This document shows, piece by piece, positions 35,067 through 43,154 of a stretch of DNA of 64,000 nucleotides (positions are counted from its first letter, which is position 1; every line of letters begins with the position of its first letter). A program made the position numbers and the translations under genes. A model generated the notes under the pieces. It was not told the origin of the DNA. It saw only the letters and a list, made by a program, of their open reading frames with translations, and searched no databases. Source of the stretch: Natrinema sp. HArc-T2 (lineage in GTDB: Archaea; Halobacteriota; Halobacteria; Halobacteriales; Natrialbaceae); NCBI RefSeq assembly GCF_041821085.1, contig NZ_JBGUAZ010000001.1, positions 682,001 through 746,000 on the forward strand. Reading direction: 5' to 3'.

Positions 35067-36835
35067 CAGAGGAAACCTCGCAGTAGCTCGAGGCTGTTTT
35101 GCGCCCCTTGGAGGAGCTGGCCCATCAATGCGTCGACGCCGCCGATCTCGGGTGCCAGCCACGGCAACACCACGAACGGGAACAGGAACGTCGCGATCAT
35201 GCTCCCGATGTTCGTCAGCGCGACGATCATGATCAACCGAAACAGCGGGACGTCGAACATCGCCGAGAGGGCCTCGTCGATCGGCTGTTCGGTATCGTCG
35301 ACGATCTCGTTTAACGTCTGGATGTCACGGACGTTGACCGGTCGGTGTCTGAGTTCGACGTAGCCGGCGAACCAGCCCGGCGCGAGCAGCGGGTTGATAC
35401 TCGTCAGCCAGGCGATCGCACCGCCGACGCCCGCGCTGGTCCAGCGCGCGCCGGCCAGCCGCGCCAGCCCGAAAGCAAAGACTCCGTTGAACAGGAACCA
35501 GGCGACAAACAGTTTCAGCAGGAACGTGTTCCTGACCCCCGCCATGATCAGCAGGAAGAAGAAGGCCAGAAAGCCCACCATGATCAGGTAGCCGCCGATC
35601 TTCAGCGGCGAGAACCGGCGGCTCGAGGTGGTGCCCGAGATCGACTCGAGCGACGGCAGTTCCTCGGGATTTCGCAGGTAGTGTTCAATGCCGGCTTTGT
35701 GGCCGGCACCGACGACGGCGAGGACGTCGTATCCCTGTTCACGCAACTCATAGAGGTTGTGTGCGATGTAGGCGTCGCGTTCGTCGATCAGGGCGTTTGC
35801 GCCGCCCGGACTGAACTGGCGGAACTCCTCCATCATCGCGTCGACGACGTCGCCGTCGGTCATCTCCTCGATGGCGATTTCGTCGACGTCCTCGACATCA
35901 GCACCGAATGCGTCGAAGACGAGCCCGAGGACGAGCCCGATCGTCACGCCGACACCGAGACCGGCAAGAGATCCAGCCGTGCCGCGGACCGCGTAGAGAC
36001 CGACGTTCTCGAGGGTCGCAGCCGAGAACGGCCCGACGAACGTGCCGGTCACGACCAGCGCGAGCCCGCCGACAATGCCGAGGACGACCCCGGCGAGAAT
36101 CCGTATCGAGAATCCCGAAAGATAGCCGCCGGCGTACTGGCCTGCGGACTCGAGGGAGGGAAGCGCCGCGAGGCCGACGAACGCACCGATGAGTGCACCG
36201 ATCGCGCCGCCGCCGGCATACTGCAGCAGTGTGGGATCGGACAGCCCGACCAACAGCACGTCACCGATGCCAAGTAGTGGGGCAAGAAACGCACCGATGA
36301 CGAGCCCGACGAGCGCACCACTGACGGCACCGAGCGTGAGCCCGAGGGTTCGGGGCTCGGTGATTCCGAGTGCGAGCCCGCCAACCATCTTCAACTTCTC
36401 GACACCGGAGAGCCGACTCCAGAACCGCTGGATCGTCACCTGAATGTCGCGGTCGACCAGCGCGACGCCGCTGCCGTTTGCCTCGGCGGCTTCGATGCCG
36501 GCTCGCATGTCGGCACCCGGCTCGATGTCGAACTGGTCACCAAGCCGTGACTGGACGTACGAGAGCATCCAGTAGGCCAGAAACTGGAAGACGGTGTTGC
36601 CCGACAGGAGGTCTTCGGCTTCGATGTCGTCGGGTGTTCCACCTTGCATCTGGCGGTAGCGCCCCTCGTCGAGTTCGACGGCGACGACATCGGGATCCTC
36701 CCGGTCGATCGTTTCGCGCACTTCGTCGACACTCGCTTGCGAGACGTGTGCTGTCCCGAGGACCTCGACGGAGCCGCCGTCGCCATCGGGTGGTGCTGGC
36801 GGCTCCGGCACGTCGGCCTCGCCTGCATCGCTCAT
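35066..36835 (-). CDS. TraB-family protein with multi-helix membrane domain
   Basis: A 589-aa protein. The soluble TraB domain starts SVEVLGTAHVSQASVDEV (GTxHVS, ~22) with VAVELDEGRY (~50); its second conserved motif VVGAGHKAGIEHYL lies near residue 378. Between them (about residues 150-310) and at the C-terminus (about 400-560) are two blocks of Gly/Ala-rich membrane helices. TraB/Tiki-type domains are metalloprotease-like or pheromone-processing proteins; activity in archaea is unproven. The start is ATG 36835. First gene of a pair with the M50 protease. Confidence 0.85.
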   Translation of the reverse strand: MSDAGEADVPEPPAPPDGDGGSVEVLGTAHVSQASVDEVRETIDREDPDVVAVELDEGRYRQMQGGTPDDIEAEDLLSGNTVFQFLAYWMLSYVQSRLGDQFDIEPGADMRAGIEAAEANGSGVALVDRDIQVTIQRFWSRLSGVEKLKMVGGLALGITEPRTLGLTLGAVSGALVGLVIGAFLAPLLGIGDVLLVGLSDPTLLQYAGGGAIGALIGAFVGLAALPSLESAGQYAGGYLSGFSIRILAGVVLGIVGGLALVVTGTFVGPFSAATLENVGLYAVRGTAGSLAGLGVGVTIGLVLGLVFDAFGADVEDVDEIAIEEMTDGDVVDAMMEEFRQFSPGGANALIDERDAYIAHNLYELREQGYDVLAVVGAGHKAGIEHYLRNPEELPSLESISGTTSSRRFSPLKIGGYLIMVGFLAFFFLLIMAGVRNTFLLKLFVAWFLFNGVFAFGLARLAGARWTSAGVGGAIAWLTSINPLLAPGWFAGYVELRHRPVNVRDIQTLNEIVDDTEQPIDEALSAMFDVPLFRLIMIVALTNIGSMIATFLFPFVVLPWLAPEIGGVDALMGQLLQGAQNSLELLRGFL

Positions 36836-36977
36836 TACAGGCTCAACTCGGCGGCGACTTTTACCAGTATCGGACACCAGGTCGAACGTGTCACCGGTCG
36901 CAGTCGTGACGCGGACTGTCCTTGACTCCCCGTCGGCCGGGACCATACTTATGAAAGTGGGCGTACAAGTCACTGGT

Positions 36978-37133
36978 ATGCCTCACGATCAGGACGTCGA
37001 AGGTGCGAACGATCCGGACTCTGCGTCGACGTACGAATGCCTGCAGTGTGGAAACGTCATCGAAGCGACGACTAATCCGGGGAAATGCGAGTGTGGCGGC
37101 GAGTTCCACAACCGGGCGAAATCGCTCGAATAA
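36978..37133 (+). CDS. Rubrerythrin-like zinc-ribbon micro-protein, 51 aa
   Basis: A 51-residue protein with two Cys pairs: YECLQCGNVIEA and GKCECGGEFHNR, the zinc-ribbon/rubredoxin-like knuckles found in haloarchaeal 'rubrerythrin-like domain' mini-proteins. ATG 36978 is preceded at about 25-30 bp by a CATACTTATGAAAG box. Probably a metal-binding small regulator or redox protein; function unknown. Divergent from the TraB operon. Confidence 0.82.
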   Translation: MPHDQDVEGANDPDSASTYECLQCGNVIEATTNPGKCECGGEFHNRAKSLE

Positions 37134-37145
37134 AAGACCGATCGA

Positions 37146-37373
37146 CTACTCTGCGTCAGTCGAACCGGACCGCGGATCGTACTCCTCGGCGGTCTCGAGT
37201 AGGTCCTCGATGGTTCCACGGGTGTCGGCAGCGGTCGCGCCGACGAGCCCACCGATCGCACCGCCAGTACTCGCGGCGTTGCGACTGAAGACGCTGCCGA
37301 TTGCTGCACCGATCGCTGCTCCGATGGCTGCGTAGCGCGCACGCAGCAACACTTCGCTGAGACGTTCTCTCAT
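37146..37373 (-). CDS. Glycine-zipper small membrane protein, 75 aa
   Basis: A 75-aa protein with a hydrophobic Gly/Ala segment (AAIGAAIGAAIGSVFSRN, then TGGAIGGLVGATAAD, about residues 15-48), consistent with a glycine-zipper membrane helix or helices, followed by an acidic tail. Family not recognised. It ends 12 bp from the end of the 51-aa zinc-ribbon gene (convergent). The AT-rich stretch at 37380-37415 is its likely promoter. Confidence 0.65.
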   Translation of the reverse strand: MRERLSEVLLRARYAAIGAAIGAAIGSVFSRNAASTGGAIGGLVGATAADTRGTIEDLLETAEEYDPRSGSTDAE

Positions 37374-37465
37374 GTGTCGTACGTTGTGACTGTGAGTGAT
37401 AAATATATCTCTCGAGCGCGCGTGACGAGGGAGACGGGGTGAAAAAGCGGCGTCTGGAGACGTAC

Positions 37466-38245
37466 CTACAGGAGCGTCTCGACGGCGGCAAGCGACTCGA
37501 GGACGTGGTCGGGTTCGATCGACGACTCGGCGAGGACCGTCCGGTCAGTGACGCCGGTGAGTACCAGAGCGGTCTCCATACCGGCGCGATTCCCGAGTGC
37601 GATATCGGTGTTGAGCCGGTCGCCGACGACGAGCGTGTTCGCGGGCTCGGCGTCCAGCCGGTCCATCGCTGCGGTAGCCGCGATCGAGGACGGTTTGCCA
37701 AGAATCGCATCCGGCTCGCGACCGGCGACGGCCTCCATCGCAGCGAGGATCGCCCCCGTCCCCGGAATCTCGCCTTCGTCAATCGGGATCGTCGCGTCGG
37801 GATCGGTGCCGTAAAACGGTATTTCGCCCTCGAGCGCTCGCAGCGACTCCCAGAGCGTTCCGAACGAAAACTCCCTGTCGAACGATCCCAAGACGACTTC
37901 CGCCGCGTCGGGATCGTTCGTCAGTTCGACGGCTGCGTCCTCGAGAATCGCCTCGAGTCGCCCGTCGCCGACGAGAAAGACCCGCTCGCCAGGGTGGGTC
38001 GCCGCGAGGTACTCAGCCGAGACGGTCGCAGAGGTGAGGACGGTCGCCGGATCGACGTCGATCCCGTGGGGTGTGAGTTTCGCCCGGTAGTGGTCGGCGC
38101 CGCGCGTCGGATTGTTCGAGAACAGGAGTCGCGAACAGCCCGCTGCCTCGAGCGCTCGTAGACCATCGATCGCGCCGGGAAGCAACGCTTCACCCCGGAC
38201 GATCGTTCCGTCGACATCGAGGATCGCCGCCTCGTACGTTGTCAT
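37466..38245 (-). CDS. HAD-superfamily phosphatase, NagD/PGP type
   Basis: A 259-aa HAD IIA hydrolase. Motif I is ILDVDGTIVRGEALLPGA (DxDGT, Asp nucleophile at residue 8), motif II LFSNNPTRGAD (~43), motif III/IV KPSSIAATAAM and GDRLNTDIALGNRAGM (~206). Relatives dephosphorylate small sugar phosphates, phosphoglycolate or nucleotides. ATG 38245 is chosen; the longer frame starts before the motif I region by 33 unlike residues. Divergent from the 155-aa gene. Confidence 0.88.
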   Translation of the reverse strand: MTTYEAAILDVDGTIVRGEALLPGAIDGLRALEAAGCSRLLFSNNPTRGADHYRAKLTPHGIDVDPATVLTSATVSAEYLAATHPGERVFLVGDGRLEAILEDAAVELTNDPDAAEVVLGSFDREFSFGTLWESLRALEGEIPFYGTDPDATIPIDEGEIPGTGAILAAMEAVAGREPDAILGKPSSIAATAAMDRLDAEPANTLVVGDRLNTDIALGNRAGMETALVLTGVTDRTVLAESSIEPDHVLESLAAVETLL

Positions 38246-38388
38246 TGCCCGCGGATACGGATGGCAGGCGATTGAGTGTTTGGATGGGCAAGACGAATCC
38301 AACAGCACATGACCGGCAGTGCCCACGGCTCGTTCCACCAGCACGACCGGTGGGAATTCTTATCCGACGATCCGACCTACGACCGCGT

Positions 38389-38856
38389 ATGACACTCGAG
38401 GCCGAGCCCCCCGAACCGCCGGAACTGGAGTTCGTCGACCCGAACGAGTACGAGGATGCAACGATTAGCGCCGACGGCGAGGAGATCGACTACCGTCGCG
38501 AGGAGCTGCAGGCGTTCCTCGAGGAGGGCGCATGGGAGGAGGCGTTCGACGAGTGGCGCGTCGACACCGATCTCACAGAGCGTGAGTACGGAATTGCCCG
38601 CGATCTCGAGCTGTTCGGCGGGTTTGATTTCTTCTGGGACGACTTCGCCGACCGCGTCGGCTATCACGCACCGGGAATTCCGGAAGACTGGCAGGCACGG
38701 GAGTATCATCCCGACCTCGACACCTGGGGGACGGTCTCGGCGATCAACGCCGAACTGACGGAGTTCGGGCAGCTCGTCTCCGTGACTCTCAAAGAGGAGT
38801 ACGTCGACTGGGAAGCCGAGTACGAACCGCCGGAAGACCTGCCAGATTTCGACTGA
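38389..38856 (+). CDS. Uncharacterised acidic 155-aa protein
   Basis: A very acidic soluble protein (MTLEAEPPEPPELEFVDPNE... ending PEDLPDFD). The body is rich in Trp and Tyr: WRVDTDLTEREYGIARDLE, GFDFFWDDFADRVGYHAPG. No cysteine, no helices crossing the membrane. Not recognised. The start ATG follows a TATCCGAC stretch ~30 bp upstream. A family A repeat copy begins 14 bp after its stop. Confidence 0.7.
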   Translation: MTLEAEPPEPPELEFVDPNEYEDATISADGEEIDYRREELQAFLEEGAWEEAFDEWRVDTDLTEREYGIARDLELFGGFDFFWDDFADRVGYHAPGIPEDWQAREYHPDLDTWGTVSAINAELTEFGQLVSVTLKEEYVDWEAEYEPPEDLPDFD

Positions 38857-38869
38857 GACGGACGTCCGT

Positions 38870-38954
38870 CATACGGACTCCTGTCAGTGGGTGCCGGTGA
38901 GACCGCGACCGTCCGGCGGGCCCACCGAGAACTCGTAACAGCAGACTGTCTCAG
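38870..38954 (+). repeat. Dispersed palindromic repeat, family A, copy 5
   Basis: CATACGGACTCCTGTCAGTGG at the left, core GGTGAGACCGCGACCGTCC, right end CGTAACAGCAGACTGTCTCAG. Closest of the reverse-oriented copies to the consensus. It lies 14 bp after the stop of the 155-aa gene and 100 bp from the next, convergent gene. Confidence 0.85.
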
Positions 38955-38988
38955 TGGGTAGCGGCGCACCCACGACCCGCTATGCGAG

Positions 38989-39020
38989 CCCACCGGATCC
39001 CCGTGACAGCAACCCGTATG
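38989..39020 (+). repeat. Family A repeat, degenerate end fragment (copy 5b)
   Basis: CCCACCGGATCCCCGTGACAGC then AACCCGTATG; about 25 of 32 positions match the consensus right end, in the orientation opposite to copy 5. It suggests a decayed second copy next to copy 5. Confidence 0.5.
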
Positions 39021-39053
39021 TGGGCTGGGGACGTCGGACGAGCACAGGGCGGA

Positions 39054-39233
39054 CTATCCGGTCCACTCGCCTGCGAGATCGCCGCTGATGTTTTCGCGCC
39101 AGTGTTCGAACCCTTCTTCACAGTCGGTGCTGTCATCGATATGATCGACGAAGCCGGCGCCGGGTGATGTGAGTTCGTCGCCACAGAACGGACAGATGAC
39201 CGGGTCGCGCCAGTTCGTTGCGTTGGTTGCCAT
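39054..39233 (-). CDS. Zinc-finger micro-protein, 59 aa
   Basis: A 59-residue protein. Cys-x2-Cys (VICPFCGDEL) and a downstream His/Cys pair (FVDHIDDSTDCEEGF) form a C2HC-type zinc finger. TATA box on the minus strand (ACTTATATAA, about 39257-39266) is ~25 bp before the ATG at 39233, so the mRNA is leaderless. Haloarchaeal zinc-finger micro-proteins are a recognised group; this one's role is unknown. Confidence 0.8.
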   Translation of the reverse strand: MATNATNWRDPVICPFCGDELTSPGAGFVDHIDDSTDCEEGFEHWRENISGDLAGEWTG

Positions 39234-39437
39234 TCTCACTGCGGTCTATAATGAACTATTATATAAGTCTCGTGCGTTAAGAACTATTACAATTGGCATG
39301 GCATATGATCTCATTTAATTTGTGTGGCTCGAGACATGCTGTCCCTCGGTTGTCTGTACTCGGTGTCCTGCCGTTCAGTAGCAATCGACAGCACACTCAT
39401 GGAAAGCGTTAACATACACCACCACATACGTAGTGAC

Positions 39438-39569
39438 ATGACTCTCAGAAACGAACGGGAATACGTATGCGTGCAGTGTGGCCGACGGGAAACGGTCGGC
39501 GACGCACTCCTCAGTACCTGTCAGCAGTGCGGGAGCGAGATGCGAAACGCCGAGTTGATCCGCGAGTAG
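39438..39569 (+). CDS. Rubrerythrin-like zinc-ribbon micro-protein, 43 aa
   Basis: A 43-residue protein, MTLRNEREYVCVQCGRRETV... with a second pair STCQQCGSEM, a two-knuckle zinc ribbon related to the 51-aa protein at 36978. The first ATG in frame upstream (39399) is less likely. No strong TATA box; AACATACACC ends about 20 bp upstream. Convergent with the long actin-like gene. Confidence 0.75.
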   Translation: MTLRNEREYVCVQCGRRETVGDALLSTCQQCGSEMRNAELIRE

Positions 39570-39649
39570 ACACCGCCAGCACCGTCAGTCCTCGCTGTCA
39601 CTCGCTCGAGCGCCGCCAGCCCCCTTCTGAACCGATCCGTAACGCCGCG

Positions 39650-42600
39650 TCAGCGAGCGACGGTCATCGCGACGCCGAGCAAGACGAGACCGACGATGAC
39701 CGCCCCCGCGCCGGTCGCGGCACTGCCGACGAGCACGGCAACGGCTCCGGCGACGACACCCGCAGCACCACCGCCAGCGGCGATCGACGACAGAAGCCCC
39801 GGCGTCGCGCTCGTGTCTGCCCGCACGGTGTCGAGTTCGCTCCGAAGCGCCTCGAACTCTTCGTCTCGGTCACCCTGTGTCTCGATATCGCCGAGCCGTG
39901 TGTCGATCGTGCTGAGACGCTGCTCGAGCGCAGAGTGTTCGTCAGCAATCGTAGCCAGCCGTCCATCCAGTGCGTCGAGTTCGGAGTCGAGCGCCTCGAC
40001 CGCCGATTCGTCGGGACTGGAGTCGACAGCCTGCGCGAGGTCGTCGTGATCCGTCCGAAGCGACTCGAGTCGATCGGCGACGGTCGAGACGTCGGCTTCG
40101 ATCGCGGTCACGGCAGCCTCGCTCGCCGCATCATCGACCGCTTCGATGCGGTCACTGTGATCGTCCAATCGATGCGCGACCTCATCGAGTCGGTCGGTAT
40201 GATCGTCGAGTCGGTTCGTTGTCTCCACGACTCGTTCGTCGTGGTCGTCCAGCCGATTCGCGGTTTCGTCAAGACGCTCGGCGTGATCGGTTAGTCGGTT
40301 CTCAGCCTCATCGTGACGGTCGTCGTGGTCGTTGAGCCGGTGCTCGGTCTCGTCGACGCGCTCATCGATCGCCGACATCGTCTCGGCAAGCGCGTCCGTT
40401 TCGCGCTCGAGGTCGGCTTCGAGCGCAGTGAGGTCTGCCGCGAACGTCGTTTCCACGTCGTCGAGCCGGTCACCGACCGTCTCGAGCGTCGTCACGAGGT
40501 CATCGATCTCGTCCTCGGCGTTGGCGAGCGCGTCACGCAGCGTATCCAGCTCGTCGTCCGTGACCGATTCGGCATCGCTCCGTTCGACCATCGACTCGAG
40601 CGCCGCGAAATCGTTGTCAAGCGCGCTCGTCGCCGACTCGAGACGGGCATCGATGTCGGTGACGGTTTCGTCGATCCGCTCCTCGAGTGTGTCTTCGAGC
40701 GAGTCGACCGAGGACTCGAGTCCGCGGATGTCCGCTTCAACCGTCTCGAGATCCGTCGCGAGGCTGTCGACCGTCTCCGTGCTGGCTGCGCGCGCCGTGA
40801 GGTCATCCAGTTGCGTTTCGATCGCCGAAATCGTCCCGTCAACGTCGTCGAGTGCCGCCTCGAGCTCCGTTATCTCATCCTCTATGCGGGTGTCGAACGT
40901 CTCGCGGACCGTGTCCAGTTCGTCGTCGATAGCGCCGAGTTCCTCGTCGAGCGTCGTCTCGACTGTCTCGAACCGTGCGTCGGTCCGCTCGACGTGTTCC
41001 GCGAGTCGGCCAGCAACGCCGTCGAGGCGCGTCCGCAGTTCTTCGAGCCGGCCAGCGACGCCGTCGAGTCGCGCCTCGCGCTGCTCGAGGGCTTGCTCGA
41101 GATCCGTGATCTCGTCTGTGAGCTCCGAGACGGTTCCCTCGAGTGTCTCGAGTGACGCTTCGGTCGCGGCGGCCACCGCGAGGTCGTCGACCTCTGTCCG
41201 GACCTCGTTGAGTGCCTCGTCGATCGTCGCCGCCCGATCGGTGACGGTCTCGAGATCGGCAGCCAACTCGACGAGTCGATCGTCGAGCGTGGATCGCTCG
41301 TCGGCTGCTGTCGCCTCGACTTCGGTGAGCGTTTCGTCGACGTCGTCGACATCGGCCTCGAGCGCGTCGAACGCGTCCGACAGGGCCTCGAGGTCGTCGG
41401 AGAGCCGCTCAATGTCGTCGTCGAGACTCGCAACGACCGTTTCGGTAGCGTGGGTCTCGCTTTCGGCCTCGAGCTCGGCCAGGTCGTCGGCGAACGACTC
41501 GAGCCGGTCGTCGAGTGCGGCGACGTCTTCGGCAGCGGCTGTCTGGGCGTCGACGTACTCGAGGTCCTCGAACAGCGCCTCGAGATCCTCGCGGACGGAC
41601 TGGATCTCGTCATCGCGATTGGCAAGTCGGTCGAACAGCTGGTCGATAGCGTCGTCCGTGGGATCGGGGTCCGCGTCGGCGGCTTCGAATTCGTCGAAGG
41701 AGAGTGCCGTATTCGTAGGTGATCCGCCCTCGAGAGCCGATTTCGCGTCGGGCGGGGACGTGTCGGCTCCAGCGAGTTCGGGTCTGGTTATCGCTTCGTC
41801 GGCCTTGACGTCGTCTCGCGCGGCCGCGAGCGCGCCCCTGACGGCGCTCTCAGCGGGCGTGTCCGCGAGTCGAACGTCTCGGACCGAGAACGGGACCGTC
41901 GCCGCATCGAAACGCCCTCCGACGAGGAACTCGAGGCCCTCGATCGCCCCGTCGCCCGCGATCGCGACTGGGATGGACAGCCCCCGCTGGACATCGGTCT
42001 CGTCGGCTTCCGCTCGGATCGCGTCGATCAACTCGGCCACGAGGTCGTCGTAGGCCTCGGCGAGGGCGCTCTCGAGCCCGCCTGCTGCCACGTCGGGGTC
42101 GAGCGTCAGGTCCTCGAGTGTACTGGCCACCTGTGGTGGCGCGTGATCGGTGTCGGCGGCCACGCGGTCGACGATCCACTCGTGGCCCTTCGCGATCGAA
42201 ACGGCAACCGCCGGCACGCCGTAGTACGCCACCGTAGCACTGGTCGTCTGGGCCTCGAGACAGACGCCGAGCCCGGTGTAGTTGTCGGCTGCAAACTGAT
42301 CGTAGATGACGGCGAACCCCTTGCTGATCGGCCTTGGTTCGACGTCGCGATCGGTCAGTGCTGCTGTTACGGCCTCGTGGTGGGTGTCGGTCGGCGCTGC
42401 CGTATCAACCGGCGTTCCCACCGTCGTATAACAAAGTCGACCGTCGGTCGCGTCCCCGATGGCGTCGTCGACGAGCGCGTCCAGAAGGGGCAGCGCATCT
42501 GCAGGGACATCCCCAGCAAGCATACCGTCTACGAACAGTGACTGGGGTTCCCCCTCGGTCGTCTCTGCGGCGTTCTGGGCTGCCGTCCCGACCGCATACG

Positions 42601-42769
42601 TCGTTTCGTCGACCTGGACGGTGTCGCTCTCCGCTGCGAGTTCAGCCGCTGCAAGCGTGTCGTCGTCGACCGGCAGCACGATCGGCGGGACCGAATCGAT
42701 CGTCGGGCCGTCACCGTCGTCGGTGGCGGCGCGAATCGCTGCTGGCCCGATGTCGAGACCGTACTCCAT
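39650..42769 (-). CDS. Actin-like ATPase domain / long coiled coil / C-terminal membrane anchor
   Basis: A 1039-aa protein. Residues ~1-320 look like an actin/MreB-type ASKHA domain: phosphate-1 loop YGLDIGPAAIRAA (3-15), a phosphate-2-like strand GLGVCLEAQTTSATV (166-180), the following YYGVPAVAVSIAKGHEWI (182-199), and an adenosine-loop-like VAIAGDGAIEGLEF (268-281). Residues ~372-985 are an almost continuous coiled coil of Ala/Leu/Asp/Glu heptads; residues 806-875 are five 14-residue repeats. The end (990-1039) is a Gly/Ala-rich pair of membrane helices. No close named family. ATG 42769 gives MEYGLDIG. Divergent from pckA. Confidence 0.72.
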   Translation of the reverse strand: MEYGLDIGPAAIRAATDDGDGPTIDSVPPIVLPVDDDTLAAAELAAESDTVQVDETTYAVGTAAQNAAETTEGEPQSLFVDGMLAGDVPADALPLLDALVDDAIGDATDGRLCYTTVGTPVDTAAPTDTHHEAVTAALTDRDVEPRPISKGFAVIYDQFAADNYTGLGVCLEAQTTSATVAYYGVPAVAVSIAKGHEWIVDRVAADTDHAPPQVASTLEDLTLDPDVAAGGLESALAEAYDDLVAELIDAIRAEADETDVQRGLSIPVAIAGDGAIEGLEFLVGGRFDAATVPFSVRDVRLADTPAESAVRGALAAARDDVKADEAITRPELAGADTSPPDAKSALEGGSPTNTALSFDEFEAADADPDPTDDAIDQLFDRLANRDDEIQSVREDLEALFEDLEYVDAQTAAAEDVAALDDRLESFADDLAELEAESETHATETVVASLDDDIERLSDDLEALSDAFDALEADVDDVDETLTEVEATAADERSTLDDRLVELAADLETVTDRAATIDEALNEVRTEVDDLAVAAATEASLETLEGTVSELTDEITDLEQALEQREARLDGVAGRLEELRTRLDGVAGRLAEHVERTDARFETVETTLDEELGAIDDELDTVRETFDTRIEDEITELEAALDDVDGTISAIETQLDDLTARAASTETVDSLATDLETVEADIRGLESSVDSLEDTLEERIDETVTDIDARLESATSALDNDFAALESMVERSDAESVTDDELDTLRDALANAEDEIDDLVTTLETVGDRLDDVETTFAADLTALEADLERETDALAETMSAIDERVDETEHRLNDHDDRHDEAENRLTDHAERLDETANRLDDHDERVVETTNRLDDHTDRLDEVAHRLDDHSDRIEAVDDAASEAAVTAIEADVSTVADRLESLRTDHDDLAQAVDSSPDESAVEALDSELDALDGRLATIADEHSALEQRLSTIDTRLGDIETQGDRDEEFEALRSELDTVRADTSATPGLLSSIAAGGGAAGVVAGAVAVLVGSAATGAGAVIVGLVLLGVAMTVAR
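40145..40354 (-). repeat. Five 42-bp tandem repeats inside the coiled-coil gene
   Basis: Five in-frame 42-bp units encode 14-residue repeats of the form DExxxRLxDHxxRx (for example DETANRLDDHDERV, DEVAHRLDDHSDRI). They extend the coiled coil by exactly two heptads per unit. Confidence 0.75.
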
Positions 42770-43154
42770 GCCCTCGGCAACTCGAACCACCCTCTTGTGA
42801 CTTTTCCCGGGAATACCAGATGTGATACTGCCGGACGGCACGGGTCAGACACCGAGCAGACGCACGGCACAATCGCTGACGGCGAGGGGATATCGAGGCG
42901 TGAGTGGACAGTCATGAACAGCTAACGAGCCCCAATCTAGTAAGAAAACCGACACAGGTGAGTTCAGAATTATCTCGTATCTGAATACTTGTGACAGGGA
43001 GTCACGGAGCCTGTGTCATAGGGGTGTGCCAATCAGAGTATTGCCGGCTACTCAGGGTCTACGCACCGTACGTCACCTCGTCACTGGGTACGCCATGCCA
43101 CACAAAGAGAGAAATCCTCACGTTTATCTATCAGGCTGGTGGTGGTTTATGTGT
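42770..43154. promoter_or_regulatory. 385-bp divergent promoter region of the actin-like gene and pckA
   Basis: No gene supported here. The pckA side holds TTTATCTA (43123-43130), a TATA box 25-30 bp before the start. At 42951-43017 three perfect inverted repeats are nested: GACACAGG/CCTGTGTC enclosing TTCAGA/TCTGAA and GTGAC/GTCAC. On the minus strand the outer stem is followed by GGTTTTCTT. This may be a structured RNA or a complex operator. Confidence 0.55.

Noticed and set aside
40332-42053. A 573-codon Ser-rich frame on the plus strand
   Set aside because: Antisense of the coiled-coil gene; the Ser/Arg repeats are the mirror of Asp/Glu/Leu codons.
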